From Thermomucor indicae-seudaticae (taxonomy: Eukaryota > Mucoromycota > Mucoromycetes > Mucorales > Lichtheimiaceae): 47,511 nucleotides of DNA. Every line of letters starts with the position of its first letter. The first letter of the stretch is position 1. This document shows positions 34,497 through 45,605 of the stretch, one piece after another. Location: positions 1-47,511 of the forward strand of contig JSYX01000252.1 of the NCBI GenBank assembly GCA_000787465.1, given 5' to 3'. Under the pieces are notes generated by a model. It did no database searches, was not told the DNA's origin, and saw only the letters and a list, made by a program, of their open reading frames with translations. The translations under genes and the position numbers were made by a program.

Positions 34497-36031
34497 TCTG
34501 TTTCAAAAAGTAAAGTTACTATAAGGTTTGTTTGACGAATGACGAAATTCCTCTCCGGAAAATGTCCAACGGTTCCATGGGATTGATTGATTGATAAGGT
34601 CTTTCCATCATCCCACGCAGTGATGGATCCCTTCGTGCTTTCATGATATCGTCTTTATGCGGTACAGTCTTCCAATCGCGACTGCATGTATTTTCAATTC
34701 ATGTAGCACGTAACGATCAATGGATTCATTGCTGGTGTTAAGTAACCTACTGACCAGCTTAATTTCTGACCTTTTCAACATTATCATAGCCAAGTTATCA
34801 TACTTTCTCCTGACTGTTATCTTTAAGTGCCAATCTACTGAACCAGTGGATTAGAAGCAAACCTACCCCGCTAATCGGTAACCAATCACGTTTTCTCTCC
34901 GAGAACTTACTGCTTGGTCGTTGCACCTTTGGACTGTTGAGCATATACTAATGGGAGTTATCAATTCAAGAGTATAAGGTTTGCTCTTTGGTGAAAGTGC
35001 TTGTATTCAAGAAGCAATTTTCTGGCCTAAATCACTTAAAAGCACGCCGTTAGTACTGCTATATGTTGTAGCATCATTATCAGCTGATTCAACTCAAAGC
35101 ACGAGATCGCGACGCGTTAAATGGTCAACGAAAGAGTGATTCTTCGATCCCAGTCAACTCATCGCAAGGACCCAGAGACGATTATAGAGAGACGACTGGA
35201 GAAACCTTTGATAGATGCCAAAGCTAGACCCAGAGACATACTCGACGCGCGCGGACGTCTCATATAGCCTGGCAATTTCAAAAAGAGATTCATAATCGTT
35301 AAGCTCTATAGTCCGAGAAGGAGAGAACCTTGGTACAAGCCAGAAAATATCTGTATTTACAGACCACGTGTCTTTACGCCTCGCAATTCTCTAAAACCAC
35401 AGCAAACACGCGTTTGATTTCGTGACATTTTGATATACTGGATACTTTTGGCTTTCAGGGGTTGATCACTAAAATCAAACGCCCACTGTACCCACATGGG
35501 CTAGGAGACGTTCGGATAAATTTGCCCGGTCGTAGCATCGAGGGTAAACCATTGTAACCATGCATAATTTGCATGCAACAAGGTCGGACGTTTTTCCGGC
35601 AAGCTGTTTTCTGTAAGGTGCATACATTCTGCAACTCCCCTACTCAGGCATGTTTCCAGGCCACAAACACGTGCCCATAAACTGGTGCATATCCTGAGCT
35701 GTGGTTTACGTCGAAAAGCACCACGTAACCTCAAAATGTGCAAGCCGCTCAAGGCTGGGACTGAGGGTTCACATGGACAGTCCGAGCACTAGCTAGACAT
35801 GAGATGAGAGCCACACCAACTGCGTCACATCGAGATGATGCATATTTTCAGAAATAGTAATACGCAAGATCGCCTGTATGAACCGGCACCAGACATGCTC
35901 ATCGCATAAAGAATGATTAAACTCTAAACCAGGATTATAACACTTCGGACAATTATGATACGGATTCATCGTACCTTTTTCATTTCCAAAGATATCCTCT
36001 TTCCCCTTCTCTTCACCTTTCGTCTTTCCCG
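34497..36031. other. Intergenic, divergent promoters
   Basis: 1.5 kb without an assigned gene. A plus-strand frame from ATG 35121 has 48 codons to a TAG at 35265 and stays open for 49 more codons to a TGA at 35415. Its product is Lys/Arg-rich and unknown to me. Minus-strand frames at 35501-35752 and 35793-36041 look like chance. Confidence 0.4.
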
Positions 36032-39000
36032 ATGAATCCATTACTGACTATTGCTCACCGTCTCCGTGGAGGCATCCTATTGCTATTCTTAATCATTGCT
36101 ACTCTGCAAATCCATGTGGCTTCGACAACTCAGTACCAAGTCGGCACTGGTATCGGCGACATTACAGGTCCAGTATCGGAGATCACATTTATGGGTTATG
36201 CCGAATGGGATCAGGTCGGCCAAGGCCTGCTGCAACGTGTCCATGCAAGAGCGTATATCGTGCTCGACCTTCAGTCACACAACCGTATCTGCTTCGTCAA
36301 TACCGATACTCAGAGTATGGGTGACATCGTGAAGGCCCGCGTCATCGAACGACTCGAAGCCATGTATGGCGATCTTTACACCATCCAAAACGTCATGCTG
36401 TCCAGTACACACACTCACAGCAGTATGGGAGGGTACCTTCAATACAGTAAGAACCTCTTTTTTTTCGCTCCTATATAATATGAACAACTGCGCAAAAGCG
36501 TTGTATCTAACTTGCTTGCATATATATAGCCTTGTTCGAGATTTCTGTAAAGGGATGGATTGAGGAGACGGTCCAGCCAATGATCGATGGAATCGTTCGG
36601 GCTATCCAGCAAGCGCATGATCGACTTCAGGAAGGTCATCTGATCTTGAACCAGGGCCAGCTATTGGACACCAACATCAACAGGTCACCCGCAGCCTATC
36701 TCCTCAATCCTGCCAAGGAACGAGCAAGTTACCCGTATGACGTCGACAAAGACATGGTTCTTCTTGGCTTTTTTGGTGCTTCTGGGTCTGGCCTTGGTCT
36801 CCTAAACTGGTACAGTAGGCGCAGGCGGCTTTAACTCGGCTCGAGCTCGACCATTAACAAGCAATAACAACTTCAGGTTTGCTGTTCACGGCGTCTCGGT
36901 CAATAATACCAACCGGCTGGTGAACGGGGACAACAAGGGCTATGCGGCGTATGCAGCAGAAAAGTACTTTAACGGCCTCGATGTGTTGCCAGGCAAGGGC
37001 CCCTTCATAGCCGGCTTCGCGCAGTCCAACGAAGGAGACGTCAGTCCGAATACGCTCGGCGCTTATTGCTCAAACACGAATATCACATGCGACGGATCAC
37101 GTCAAACCAGGTGTCGTGGGTCTTCTCGCTGCTACGGAAGGCAAGTGTCATGCTCGCAGTTGTTATCATTCACTCGGACTCATGATCGAAATATATGACA
37201 GAGGGCCTGGATGGCTCGTGAGTGACTATGAGTCGAATCGCATCATTGGCCAAAACCAAGCAGATAAAGCAATCCAGCTCTTTGAAGACGTACGAAATCA
37301 TGTTATTGTTGATGGGCCGGTGGACTACAGACAGAAATATTGGGATATCACGAAAACCATCATACGTACTGACGACGGGAAACTCGTATCGCCATGTCCG
37401 CCCGCAATGGTAAATATCCTCGGCATGTAGCAAAGTAGTTTTCTTGTACTAATACTCAACACGACAGGGATACGCTTTTGGTAAGCTGCCGTAATTCAAC
37501 AGTCCTGGATGTTTGATCTTTGACACAGCTGTTTAGCCGCAGGAACGACAGATGGGCCAGCTGTAAGGGGCTTGTATCAGGTTCGTTTCTCTGTCGTTTC
37601 TTTGACTCTCCATTATGTATTTACTATTTTCTTCCTTCATCTAAAAGAACATGACCCATGGAACGCTATTTTGGGATTTCCTAAAGAACATTGTAAAGCG
37701 GCCAAGCAGAGATCAAGTTGAATGTCATGCACCCAAAGCAAGTAAGTAACCGAAATTGAATCATGCACGAATAACGGTCCTCGTCTTCTTATCATGCTTC
37801 TTTTTTAACCTAGTTCTTTTGGATACTGGCGAAATGTCTTTCCCTTATGCCTGGCAGCCCACGATACTTGATGTGCAACTATTACGGATTGGCAACGTTT
37901 ATATCGCCGGTGTGCCTGCAGAGTTTACGACGATGAGCGGCCGCCGTCTGCGAGCAGCGATCAAACACAAGCTAATAGAATACGATGTCGGCAATGAAAA
38001 CACGACCGTCATTCTTTCCGGCCCTGCCAATGGTTACGCGGTAGGCAAAACAAATTGATGTTCTCAAAGACAAGACTCCCCCCTGATTAAATGTTATCTA
38101 CTTGCAGTCATACGTGACAACATATGAAGAATATCAAATGCAACGCTTTGAGGGCGGATCGGTAACGAAATGACCAAGGACAGGAAAATGTCGTTCACAT
38201 TACTGAGCTGTTTTCCCCCCTGCAGACTGCTTATGGGCCTTACACGCTGCAGGCCTATATCCAAGTGTTCCAGGAACTCGCGGCAGCCATGGCGACAGGC
38301 CAACCCGTTACAGACTCAGAAGAACTACCAGACTACACGGCAAAGGCTTTTAATCTCTCACCTTGGGTAGGCGCTGACACACCAAAGCTCTTCCACTCTT
38401 TCGGCGACGTTATTCACGACGTCGTTCCGCCCGAATTTAACGATCAAGATACATACACCATTACAGCGACTTTTGTGGCTGGAAACCCACGTAACAACGT
38501 AATGCTAGAGGATACCTTTTTGACAGTGGAGCGGCGCGACGACTGTGGCAACTGGGTGGTGATCCGTACGGATCACGACTATGACACGAGGTAAACGTTA
38601 AGCGCTAGGTTATTAAAACTCGGATTTTGCTCATCAAACCATAGGTTCCGGTGGCGCTATACAAACAGTCTCCTGGGGCAGTCAGAAGCCACGATAGAAT
38701 GGGACATTACGAAAGACACGCCAGGTCAGTTAACGCTGCACTTTGTGAAGCATACACGAAATTAACATGCTACTCTACAGCGGGAACGTATCGCTTAGGA
38801 TACTTTGGGCACCATAAGGAATTCTTTTCAAGGCAAGCCTAATGAAGGTTGAAAATGCACAATCATCTTACTTGTTCCATCCCACACCTTTAGGCGAATC
38901 AAACCTCATCACGGATATTCCAGCGAATTTACGATACCGAAGCGACCAGACGCAAAGAATGTTGACAGAGTTCATTGCTCTAGCAAAGATCCTTCCACTA

Positions 39001-39053
39001 GCAAATCATTTAGATACATGAGTCCCTTTGACTCATTCCAGAATCCCTTTTAG
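36032..39053 (+). CDS. Neutral ceramidase
   Basis: Secreted or membrane-facing zinc amidase that splits ceramide into sphingosine and fatty acid. Signal anchor in the first 30 residues (LLLFLIIATLQIHVAS). Family motifs in order: GTGIGDITGPVSEITFMGYA, MLSSTHTHSSMGGY (zinc His), NINRSPAAYLLNPAKERA (nucleophilic Ser), LNWFAVHGVSVNNTNRL, FAQSNEGDVSPNT, CYGRGPGW, CPPAMGYAFAAGTTDGP, SFPYAWQPTILDVQLLRIG, VPAEFTTMSGRRLR, VILSGPANGYASYVTTYEEY, RFEGGSTAYGPYTL, and the C-terminal immunoglobulin-like domain to KPHHGYSSEFTIP. About twelve exons, one only 13 nt (37468-37480). Two introns need GC donors (37141-37201 and 38833-38893). Intact as read. Confidence 0.93.
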
Positions 39054-39178
39054 AATCCTTCCATACGCTATGCATTGTATACATCTGTTCTCGTCACAGC
39101 AAACTTGCCCACCGGGCTTCAAATGATCCATAAACTTTTGCAAGCAAACGAAAATGACTCGTAACATAGTTGTGATCT

Positions 39179-39792
39179 TTACTGTGTCACAAAAGGGTTC
39201 TCAATCTCTTCAGTTCCATCGAAGGGCGATATCAGGATCACGGCCGTGCCTCGTAATACAGCTAAACCGAGCTCTCGCGTCTTTTCCGTTACGTATCCTG
39301 TTTCCAAGTCTATTACCCATATCATAACGTGAGACATACCACTGGCTTTTCGATCTTGAGCGTTCTTTTTTTTCACTTGCAACTCACCTTTAAGGTATTC
39401 AACGGTATTATCCAAGACCAGGTTTAGCAGCGGATCGTAACCCATGAGCGTGCCAACAACTGTACCATCATCGCTGATCAGCAAAACCCATTGACGCGTG
39501 ATTCGTTCTTTCTCCACAGACCTTCACGTCCGCCATTAAATCGTACACGGACTTTCTTCTCCATATATTTGCTAAGATCGAGAATAGATTCTTTCTTTGG
39601 TTTTTCTTGCTGCTGTGCTCCATGGTAGCCTCCGCGACCACCGGCGCCACCACCACCACGGCCACCGCCTCCTCGACCTCGACCACGGTGACTGCCTCGA
39701 GCTCCCTGTTTGTCGTTGTAATTCAGAACGCCAACCCCCAGACTCTCATGAGCAGCTATGGTTCACGAAAGACGACCTACCCGGTCTGACAT
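39179..39792 (-). CDS. LSM7: U6 snRNA-associated Sm-like protein LSm7
   Basis: Subunit of the Lsm1-7 (mRNA decapping) and Lsm2-8 (U6 snRNP) rings. Four exons: 39792-39781, 39705-39522, 39459-39388 and 39309-39179; 132 residues. A Gly/Arg-rich N-terminus (SHRGRGRGGGGRGGGGAGG) precedes the Sm fold: KKESILDLSKYMEKKVRVRF, NGGREVVGTLMGYDPLLNLV, LDNTVEYLKD, TRELGLAVLRGTAVILISP and the diagnostic end DGTEEIENPF. The Sm2 motif RGTAVILI is present. The Arg-Gly tract may be methylated or bind RNA, which is inference. No defect seen. Confidence 0.95.
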
Positions 39793-41335
39793 TATGAATA
39801 TACGGTGTATAAGGAAAATGCTGTCAGTGCTTTCTTTGAGCAGCACCAAAATCTTTCCCGATTTGGGGCTCCGTTTCCTGAAAGAAAGAACAGTTGTGCC
39901 ATTTGGACTATTGCCATATGTTGCTTGCGCGGTAGGGTGAAGGCTATGTAAGTTTAAGAGCGCGCTGGCAGATTCTTTATTGGAAGCAGTATTGACTGTA
40001 TCATTTCTAAAACGTATTTCACAGCAAAAAAGACATCTCTTCTATTTTGATTCCTCTAGCTAACGCTTTTTACTAATTGTGTTATCAATAGCTGGAGTGC
40101 AAACAAGCGTATTCTTAGGTCTAATCTATTACATGAGGTTACCAAATGACCATGTATCAACTGCATGTTGCTACAGCGAGCAAGAGCTTCGTTTACACAC
40201 TGTTGTAATCTGGATTGGGAATGCATTTTGTGACGCATTTTGAAAACCCGCTTCATCAAAACGCAACTTCTCTCTTTTCCTACCGCAGCTTTGTCAGTAT
40301 GGATCCAAGTCGACAAGTCGCGGTCACCTTCGGCATGTTTGCATTACAGATCCCCGTTTCCTGATCATGACCTGGGATGTGCCTTCTGTCCCCATTCGCG
40401 AAACAAACGGCACGAAATCTTATTTTGGATGAAGCATGGCGTCGATGGCAACAGACGGCAAAAACAAAATATCCGCCGTCTGTGTTGTCGTCAGTTCGAT
40501 CAACACTCGGTCCTTGTTCGAAGACAACATTCGGTTAAAAAGAAAACTTCATTGACGTGCGATTCGTTCCCGTCCCTTTAGAAGCCGTGGGGCAAAAAAC
40601 GGCAAAAACAAAATATCGTCGTGGGTCAGCCAAGCCTCCATCCGGCAACACACGGCAAAAACAAAATAGGCTCCGTGTTCTTCTAACGGTAAGGAGGGAA
40701 TGACAAGTTAACCGAAAGAAGACGGACTTGGTGTAATGCTGGGAATCATAGGGCATCCATGGATCGTCGGGGCGCGGGCCGGGGGGGAAACCAGATGGGG
40801 TCGTCTATATATTCTTGTGGTCGGCGGATATCAAGGATGTCCGTCGGCATTACACTTCTTGCAACCAAGTTTGACGATTGCGTTCCCTTTATCTCGGGGC
40901 TCATGGCGCAACACTGTGACCCCGGATAGCAGGAAAGGGCGATCACTCCGCGTTGGCGTACGTATTCAGTACCGGATCACATCAGTCCACATCTGGAAGA
41001 GCAACTTTGCACGTGCGTCTAAGGATATGCGTTTATTGCACACTTCAAGAATCCCTCTCAGCCTTAAAGAAGATATCCTGGAGTAGGCCTTTTATTGTGG
41101 ACGACTTTTACACACGATCAAAGAGTGAAGTCCATGTTGTCTATTTCCTCATTCGTAGTAATAAATTAGTATGGTGTATGATGCATAAAAGGGGGTAAAG
41201 CAAAGCGGATCGAAACATTCTTTGAGAGTTGAAAGGACGAGCGTTCGTCGTTTTTGGCGGCGCCTTTACTCGCTCAAATTTTAAGGGCCCTCTTCTGGTT
41301 TCAACTGACAACAGCAGCTTTCCATCGATAACGTC
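39793..41335. other. Intergenic, divergent promoters with short direct repeats
   Basis: Between LSM7 and UXS1. It contains three copies of a 16-mer described separately and a GC-rich patch (40770-40800). Plus-strand frames at 40240-40581 and 40736-41086 have no motif and are judged non-coding. Confidence 0.5.
40455..40667 (+). repeat. Three copies of ACGGCAAAAACAAAAT
   Basis: Identical 16-mers at 40455-40470, 40599-40614 and 40652-40667, all in the same orientation, 144 and 53 bp apart. The flanks differ, so this is not one duplicated block. They lie upstream of both LSM7 and UXS1. The AAAACAAA core resembles forkhead-type sites, but no function is shown. Confidence 0.7.
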
Positions 41336-42796
41336 ATGACAAGCAAAGACAATGGTGACAAAACCAACGAAGGCACTTCCGACACCGAAACTAGTTCGCC
41401 CAAGGGCATCGTTACAAAAGTCGGCCATGCCTCTGCAGGATCCGAAGTTGAATTGAGTACCCTTCGCGAGCTCTACCTGCCCAAGCAAATGAAAGACCGG
41501 ATCATAAATGAAGAGGACGACACTGTGATCTTCCAGAGTATACATTCCTATCCGCCAGTAAAGCGGTTGCGGCCGGGTGATCGCAAACGCATCCTCGTGA
41601 CGGGCGGTGCCGGTTTCGTCGGATCACATTTGGTAGATCGCCTCATGCTGATGGGCCACGAGGTGATTGTGTTGGACAACTTCTTTACAGGTTCCAAACG
41701 CAATGTTCAGCACTGGATTGGTCACCCGCATTTTGAGCTGGTGCGCCATGACGTGGTGGACCCCTTCATGATTGAAGTGTCGCAGATTTATCACTTGGCC
41801 TGTCCGGCCTCTCCACCTCACTATCAGTACAATCCCACCAAGACGGTCAAGACAAGTGTGATGGGCACTATCAACATGTTGGGTCTCGCAAAACGGACCA
41901 AAGCACGGTTCCTTTTAACATCCACTTCAGGTAAAAAGAAAAGAAAAACTGCAGATGAACTTTCTTTTTCTTTTTGCCATCTGCAAAGAGAGAGAGAGAT
42001 TTGGAGTCTTACCCTAAAATCACCCCTGATGCAATTGAGCCAGAGATCTATGGTGATCCTGACGAGCATCCGCAGAAAGAAACCTACTGGGGCCACGTCA
42101 ATCCCATCGGACCTAGAGCATGTTACGACGAAGGCAAACGTATTGCTGAAACTCTGACGTACGCCTACATGCGCCAGAACGACGTTGATGTGCGCGTCGC
42201 TCGAATATTCAAGCAAGTATTCTTTTTCTCTTTTTCCCTCCTTTTTGCTTTGATACAGTCCGTTATTTGGTTCTGACACTCTTTACTCAACCACAGCACG
42301 TTTGGTAGAGTAAACGAGGACGAGAAGGAAAGGAAACCGGAGACTAACAAATGCTACTGAAGGTCCTCGGATGTCGCCAGCTGATGGCCGTGTTGTGAGC
42401 AACTTTATAATGCAGGCATTGAAAAATGAACCTTTAACGTTGTACGGCGACGGCGACCAGACTCGTTCGTTCCAGTATATTCATGATCTGGTGGATGGAC
42501 TGATTCTGTTGATGAACAAGCACTATGTGGAACCAGTGAACCTCGGCAATCCCGAAGAATACACTATTAGAGAGTTCGCCAATATTATCCGCGAAGAGGT
42601 ACTCACGCCACCTGCCACCGTAGATAGCGTAGAGATCAAGACATTCCCAGCAGCGATGGATGATCCCAGGAAGAGAAGGCCTGATATCACGCGTGCGAAA
42701 AAATATCTGGGATGGGAGCCACGGTTTTCTGTTCGCCAAGGCTTGAAAGAGACTGTCGAATGGTTTAAGCTTCAAGTGGCCGAAGGTCTAATCTAG
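41336..42796 (+). CDS. UXS1: UDP-glucuronate decarboxylase (UDP-xylose synthase)
   Basis: NAD-dependent SDR enzyme that converts UDP-glucuronate to UDP-xylose for glycan synthesis. Four exons: 41336-41930, 42044-42212, 42297-42304 and 42363-42796; 401 residues. Rossmann motif [16 protein letters not shown] (GxxGxxG), [68 protein letters not shown], catalytic YDEGKR (YxxxK), [40 protein letters not shown]. There is no N-terminal membrane anchor; the first 80 residues are polar. Exon 3 is an 8-nt micro-exon (CACGTTTG) preceded by a GC-AG intron (42213-42296). Without it the invariant NTFGPRM block is lost. Confidence 0.95.
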
Positions 42797-42916
42797 AGTG
42801 CTTCTGATATAGCTCGGCCGCGACTTAGTTAACAATCATATATACCATTTTTCGCCTCGACGCAAACACTAGATGCGATGAGCTACAATAAACCATATTG
42901 TCATCTTGCAGTAGTT

Positions 42917-43595
42917 TTATTCGTTTTCGACGAGTTTGCCAACCAGCAAGTATTTGTTAGCAAAGTGCTGCTCCCATTCTCGCAAAGCTTCCCATTCGTC
43001 TGCTGTGAGGTCCTCCAGCTTGTCGATAGGTTGCGAGGGATCGGTAATCATGTCCATATCAAACGAATTCTTTGCTAAACCACGCGATGCATCACGGCCA
43101 GCAAAGTTAGAGTAAGGGCCACCTGATGACAATCGGTTAGATTTGACGCAAGATACATGTCAAACCACCTTTTTGCTTTACCCGGGCCATAAAAGTTGCG
43201 TCCTCGCGTAACGTCGTATACGCTGCCGTTCACAGCCATCAAAACGCGACCATCCGGGCCAGTACCATCAAACCGCACAAGCTCTTTTTGCGTGTAGTTT
43301 TTAAAGACAAGGACTTCAGGATGTTTGGGTGTAATCGCAGCAGGTTTGTTGGAATGATAATAAGACCGAATCACGTATAGAAGCACCTAGTCGCGCCCTC
43401 CTTCCAGCATAAGCAAACAATAATAAGAAAGACAAAAGGGGGGCCGAAAGCACCACAGAAAAGACGTACAGCAGCTAATGCCCAGTTAACGGGATTCTCT
43501 AGAAACAAGAATGAGTACAGGGACACATGCAAGCAAGGTGCGACGGCATTCATACCTTTGAACTGGGTAAAAAGTGTATGAAGGGTGGTTGCCAT
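42917..43595 (-). CDS. DAP1: Membrane-associated progesterone receptor/Dap1-like heme protein
   Basis: Cytochrome-b5-fold heme protein of the ER that supports P450 enzymes, for example Cyp51 in sterol synthesis. Starts [13 protein letters not shown]; a short hydrophobic anchor is built across an intron ([20 protein letters not shown], donor GTACGT). The heme-binding fold follows: [40 protein letters not shown] then [18 protein letters not shown], and the acidic end [20 protein letters not shown]. Four exons. The heme-ligand-type tyrosines ([13 protein letters not shown]) are present. Convergent with UXS1, with stops 120 bp apart. Confidence 0.93.
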
Positions 43596-43888
43596 GGTCT
43601 CCCTGATGATGAAGCCAATGTCGTTTGAGTGCAATGCGAAGAGCAAAACAAAAGGCGGCACCCACTTGTTCATTTTATTGCTGACAAAAGAAAAAGGAAA
43701 GAGAGATTGCCAAATCATGCGGTCCCGCCCGCACTGGTCACAGTATCTTTTTCTTTGTCAGACCAAGAATGCCAGCTCCTCTTATTACAAAATGCAATAT
43801 AAAAGTACACAGTAGAAATACAAGATGACTATGAACATGCTAACATGGAACAGGATGAATAAGGTGGAGGGTAACTTTGTAAGGTGGG

Positions 43889-45605
43889 TTAGTTCTCTTC
43901 TGTCCGACGCACTTCATTGGGCGATTGAAAGCCGGATCTTTGACGAAGCTTTGGACCCCAAATCTTGAGGATCGCGAGAACAACGACGGAAGCCCATGTC
44001 AGGGCGGCCAATAACACCGTTGTCCAGCCTGGGCCGAGTGCAGCGACCATTGGATTGGCAACGAGGGTCAAGACGCATGCAAATACCATACGAACAAGGT
44101 TAGCAGCTGCAGTGGCCGAAGCGCCTTCGCCAGGTACGGCATCTACAAGGTAGGCGCTGGTCGCTGTCATGATTTGGTTCATGCCAAAATTCTGGATGCC
44201 AAAGCCTACGATAGCTGTCCAGTAAGTCATCCCGCTTTCAATGCCCCAACCAAACAGTAAAAGTCCAAACGGAATCAAGATAATCCCACACGGCCACAGA
44301 TTCAATGCCAAACGATCTTCGACTCTTTCGCGACCACCACGCTTTGCACGTGCACGCAAAAGAAGACGATCGGAGAGCAGGCCGTTCAAGATAGCGCCGC
44401 AAAGGTTACCAACTCCTGCGCCAAGGTAACTCAAACCTGGGATTGGGAAAGCCCATCACTACACTGGAAATTATGAGAGTGAAAATCAAGATACCTACCT
44501 GTTTGCCATGAAACAAAGCCATAATGCGATTCCAAGAGATCGGGTATAATCGTCTCGACGGCAAACATGGCACCGAATGCAACACCAGAAACGAGAGACG
44601 ACATCAGAACGAAAGGATGCCGAAGCATAAAGAACGCTCGGATCGGATTAAGCTGCTTCTTTTTGGGTTTTTGTTCAATGGGTGCTGCTTTCTCTTCCTT
44701 TTCCGGATCGCATTGCTCTGAATGGTTATCCACCGTAATGGAAACAGTCCCCGACTCGCTGCTTTCTTTTTCTTCCTTTTCCTTATCGCGCTGAGCAGCG
44801 ATCCGATCGAACTTTTCATTGTCGCGATACGTTTCCGGTAGAAAGAAAAAGTTGAACAGGACGACCGACATACCGAATGCAAAGCAGAACCAGAACGTAG
44901 CACGCCAGGATTGCTTGCTCATGATAAGGAAACCGCCAAGGATGGGACCTAATTGGTCCACAATTACTGCCTGTTCCTTCTCTTCTGTGCGGGGAAAGAT
45001 TTACCGATCAACGGTCCGAAGAAGACACCGAAGAAGTATTTGCCAAAGGCTGCACCGCGTTTCTCAACAGGATAGCAATCGGCAATCACACCCGCACCCA
45101 CCGATTGACCGCACGAAGCACCAAGAGCCTGAACACATCGTAACACAACGAGTCCCCATATGTTGGTCATGACTGCTGATCCAAGGGACGAGATGGAAAA
45201 GATAAGCATCGAAATGATAAACATAAACCGTCGCATCTGATAATAGTCGGAAAACGATGCCCAGAAGACTGGTGCGATGCCCATGAACAGAATAAACAGT
45301 GCTGCCGTTAACGTTGTCGCCATCGCGGGTGCATGCAACTCTTTCATAATATTAGGGATGCCTTTATCATAACAAGATCCGTCAGCACCATACGGACAGC
45401 CCTCGTTGCCCCATCAATTATTACCTGGAAAATAAATTGTACTGGAGAATCCTGAACTGCATGCACATAGAGCTGCTGAGAACAACACAATTCCCTTTGT
45501 CGTTCGTCCAAACAGTCGAGGATCCGTATCAACTGGCGGTCGAAGCAACAGCCGCGACTTCAATAGACGCTTCCAGCCCGGTTCTGCATTCTGGCCACCG
45601 GACAT
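43889..45605 (-). CDS. MFS transporter, DHA1 (drug:H+ antiporter) type
   Basis: Twelve-helix plasma-membrane exporter of unknown substrate. Starts MSGGQNAEPGWKRLLKSRLL; helix 1 is GIVLFSAALCACSSGFSSTI then YFPGIPNIMKEL across the first intron. The DHA1 loop is YYQMRRFMFIISMLIFSISS; motif C-like GASCGQSVGAGVIADCYPVE, then KRGAAFGKYFFGVFFGPLIG|PILGGFL. A long acidic/Lys central loop (RDNEKFDRIAAQRDKEKEEK) separates the halves. The C-terminal half has LSYLGAGVGNLCGAILNGLL and AYLVDAVPGEGASATAAANL. Four exons (intron after YFPG, after FGPLIG, and after FVSWQT). Resembles fungal multidrug exporters of the Qdr/Tpo/Flr group; substrate not predictable. Confidence 0.9.

Noticed and set aside
37081..37200. 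Frameshift in neutral ceramidase after the CDGSRQTRC segment
   Set aside because: A GC-AG intron at 37141-37201 restores the conserved CYGRGPGW motif, so no mutation is needed.
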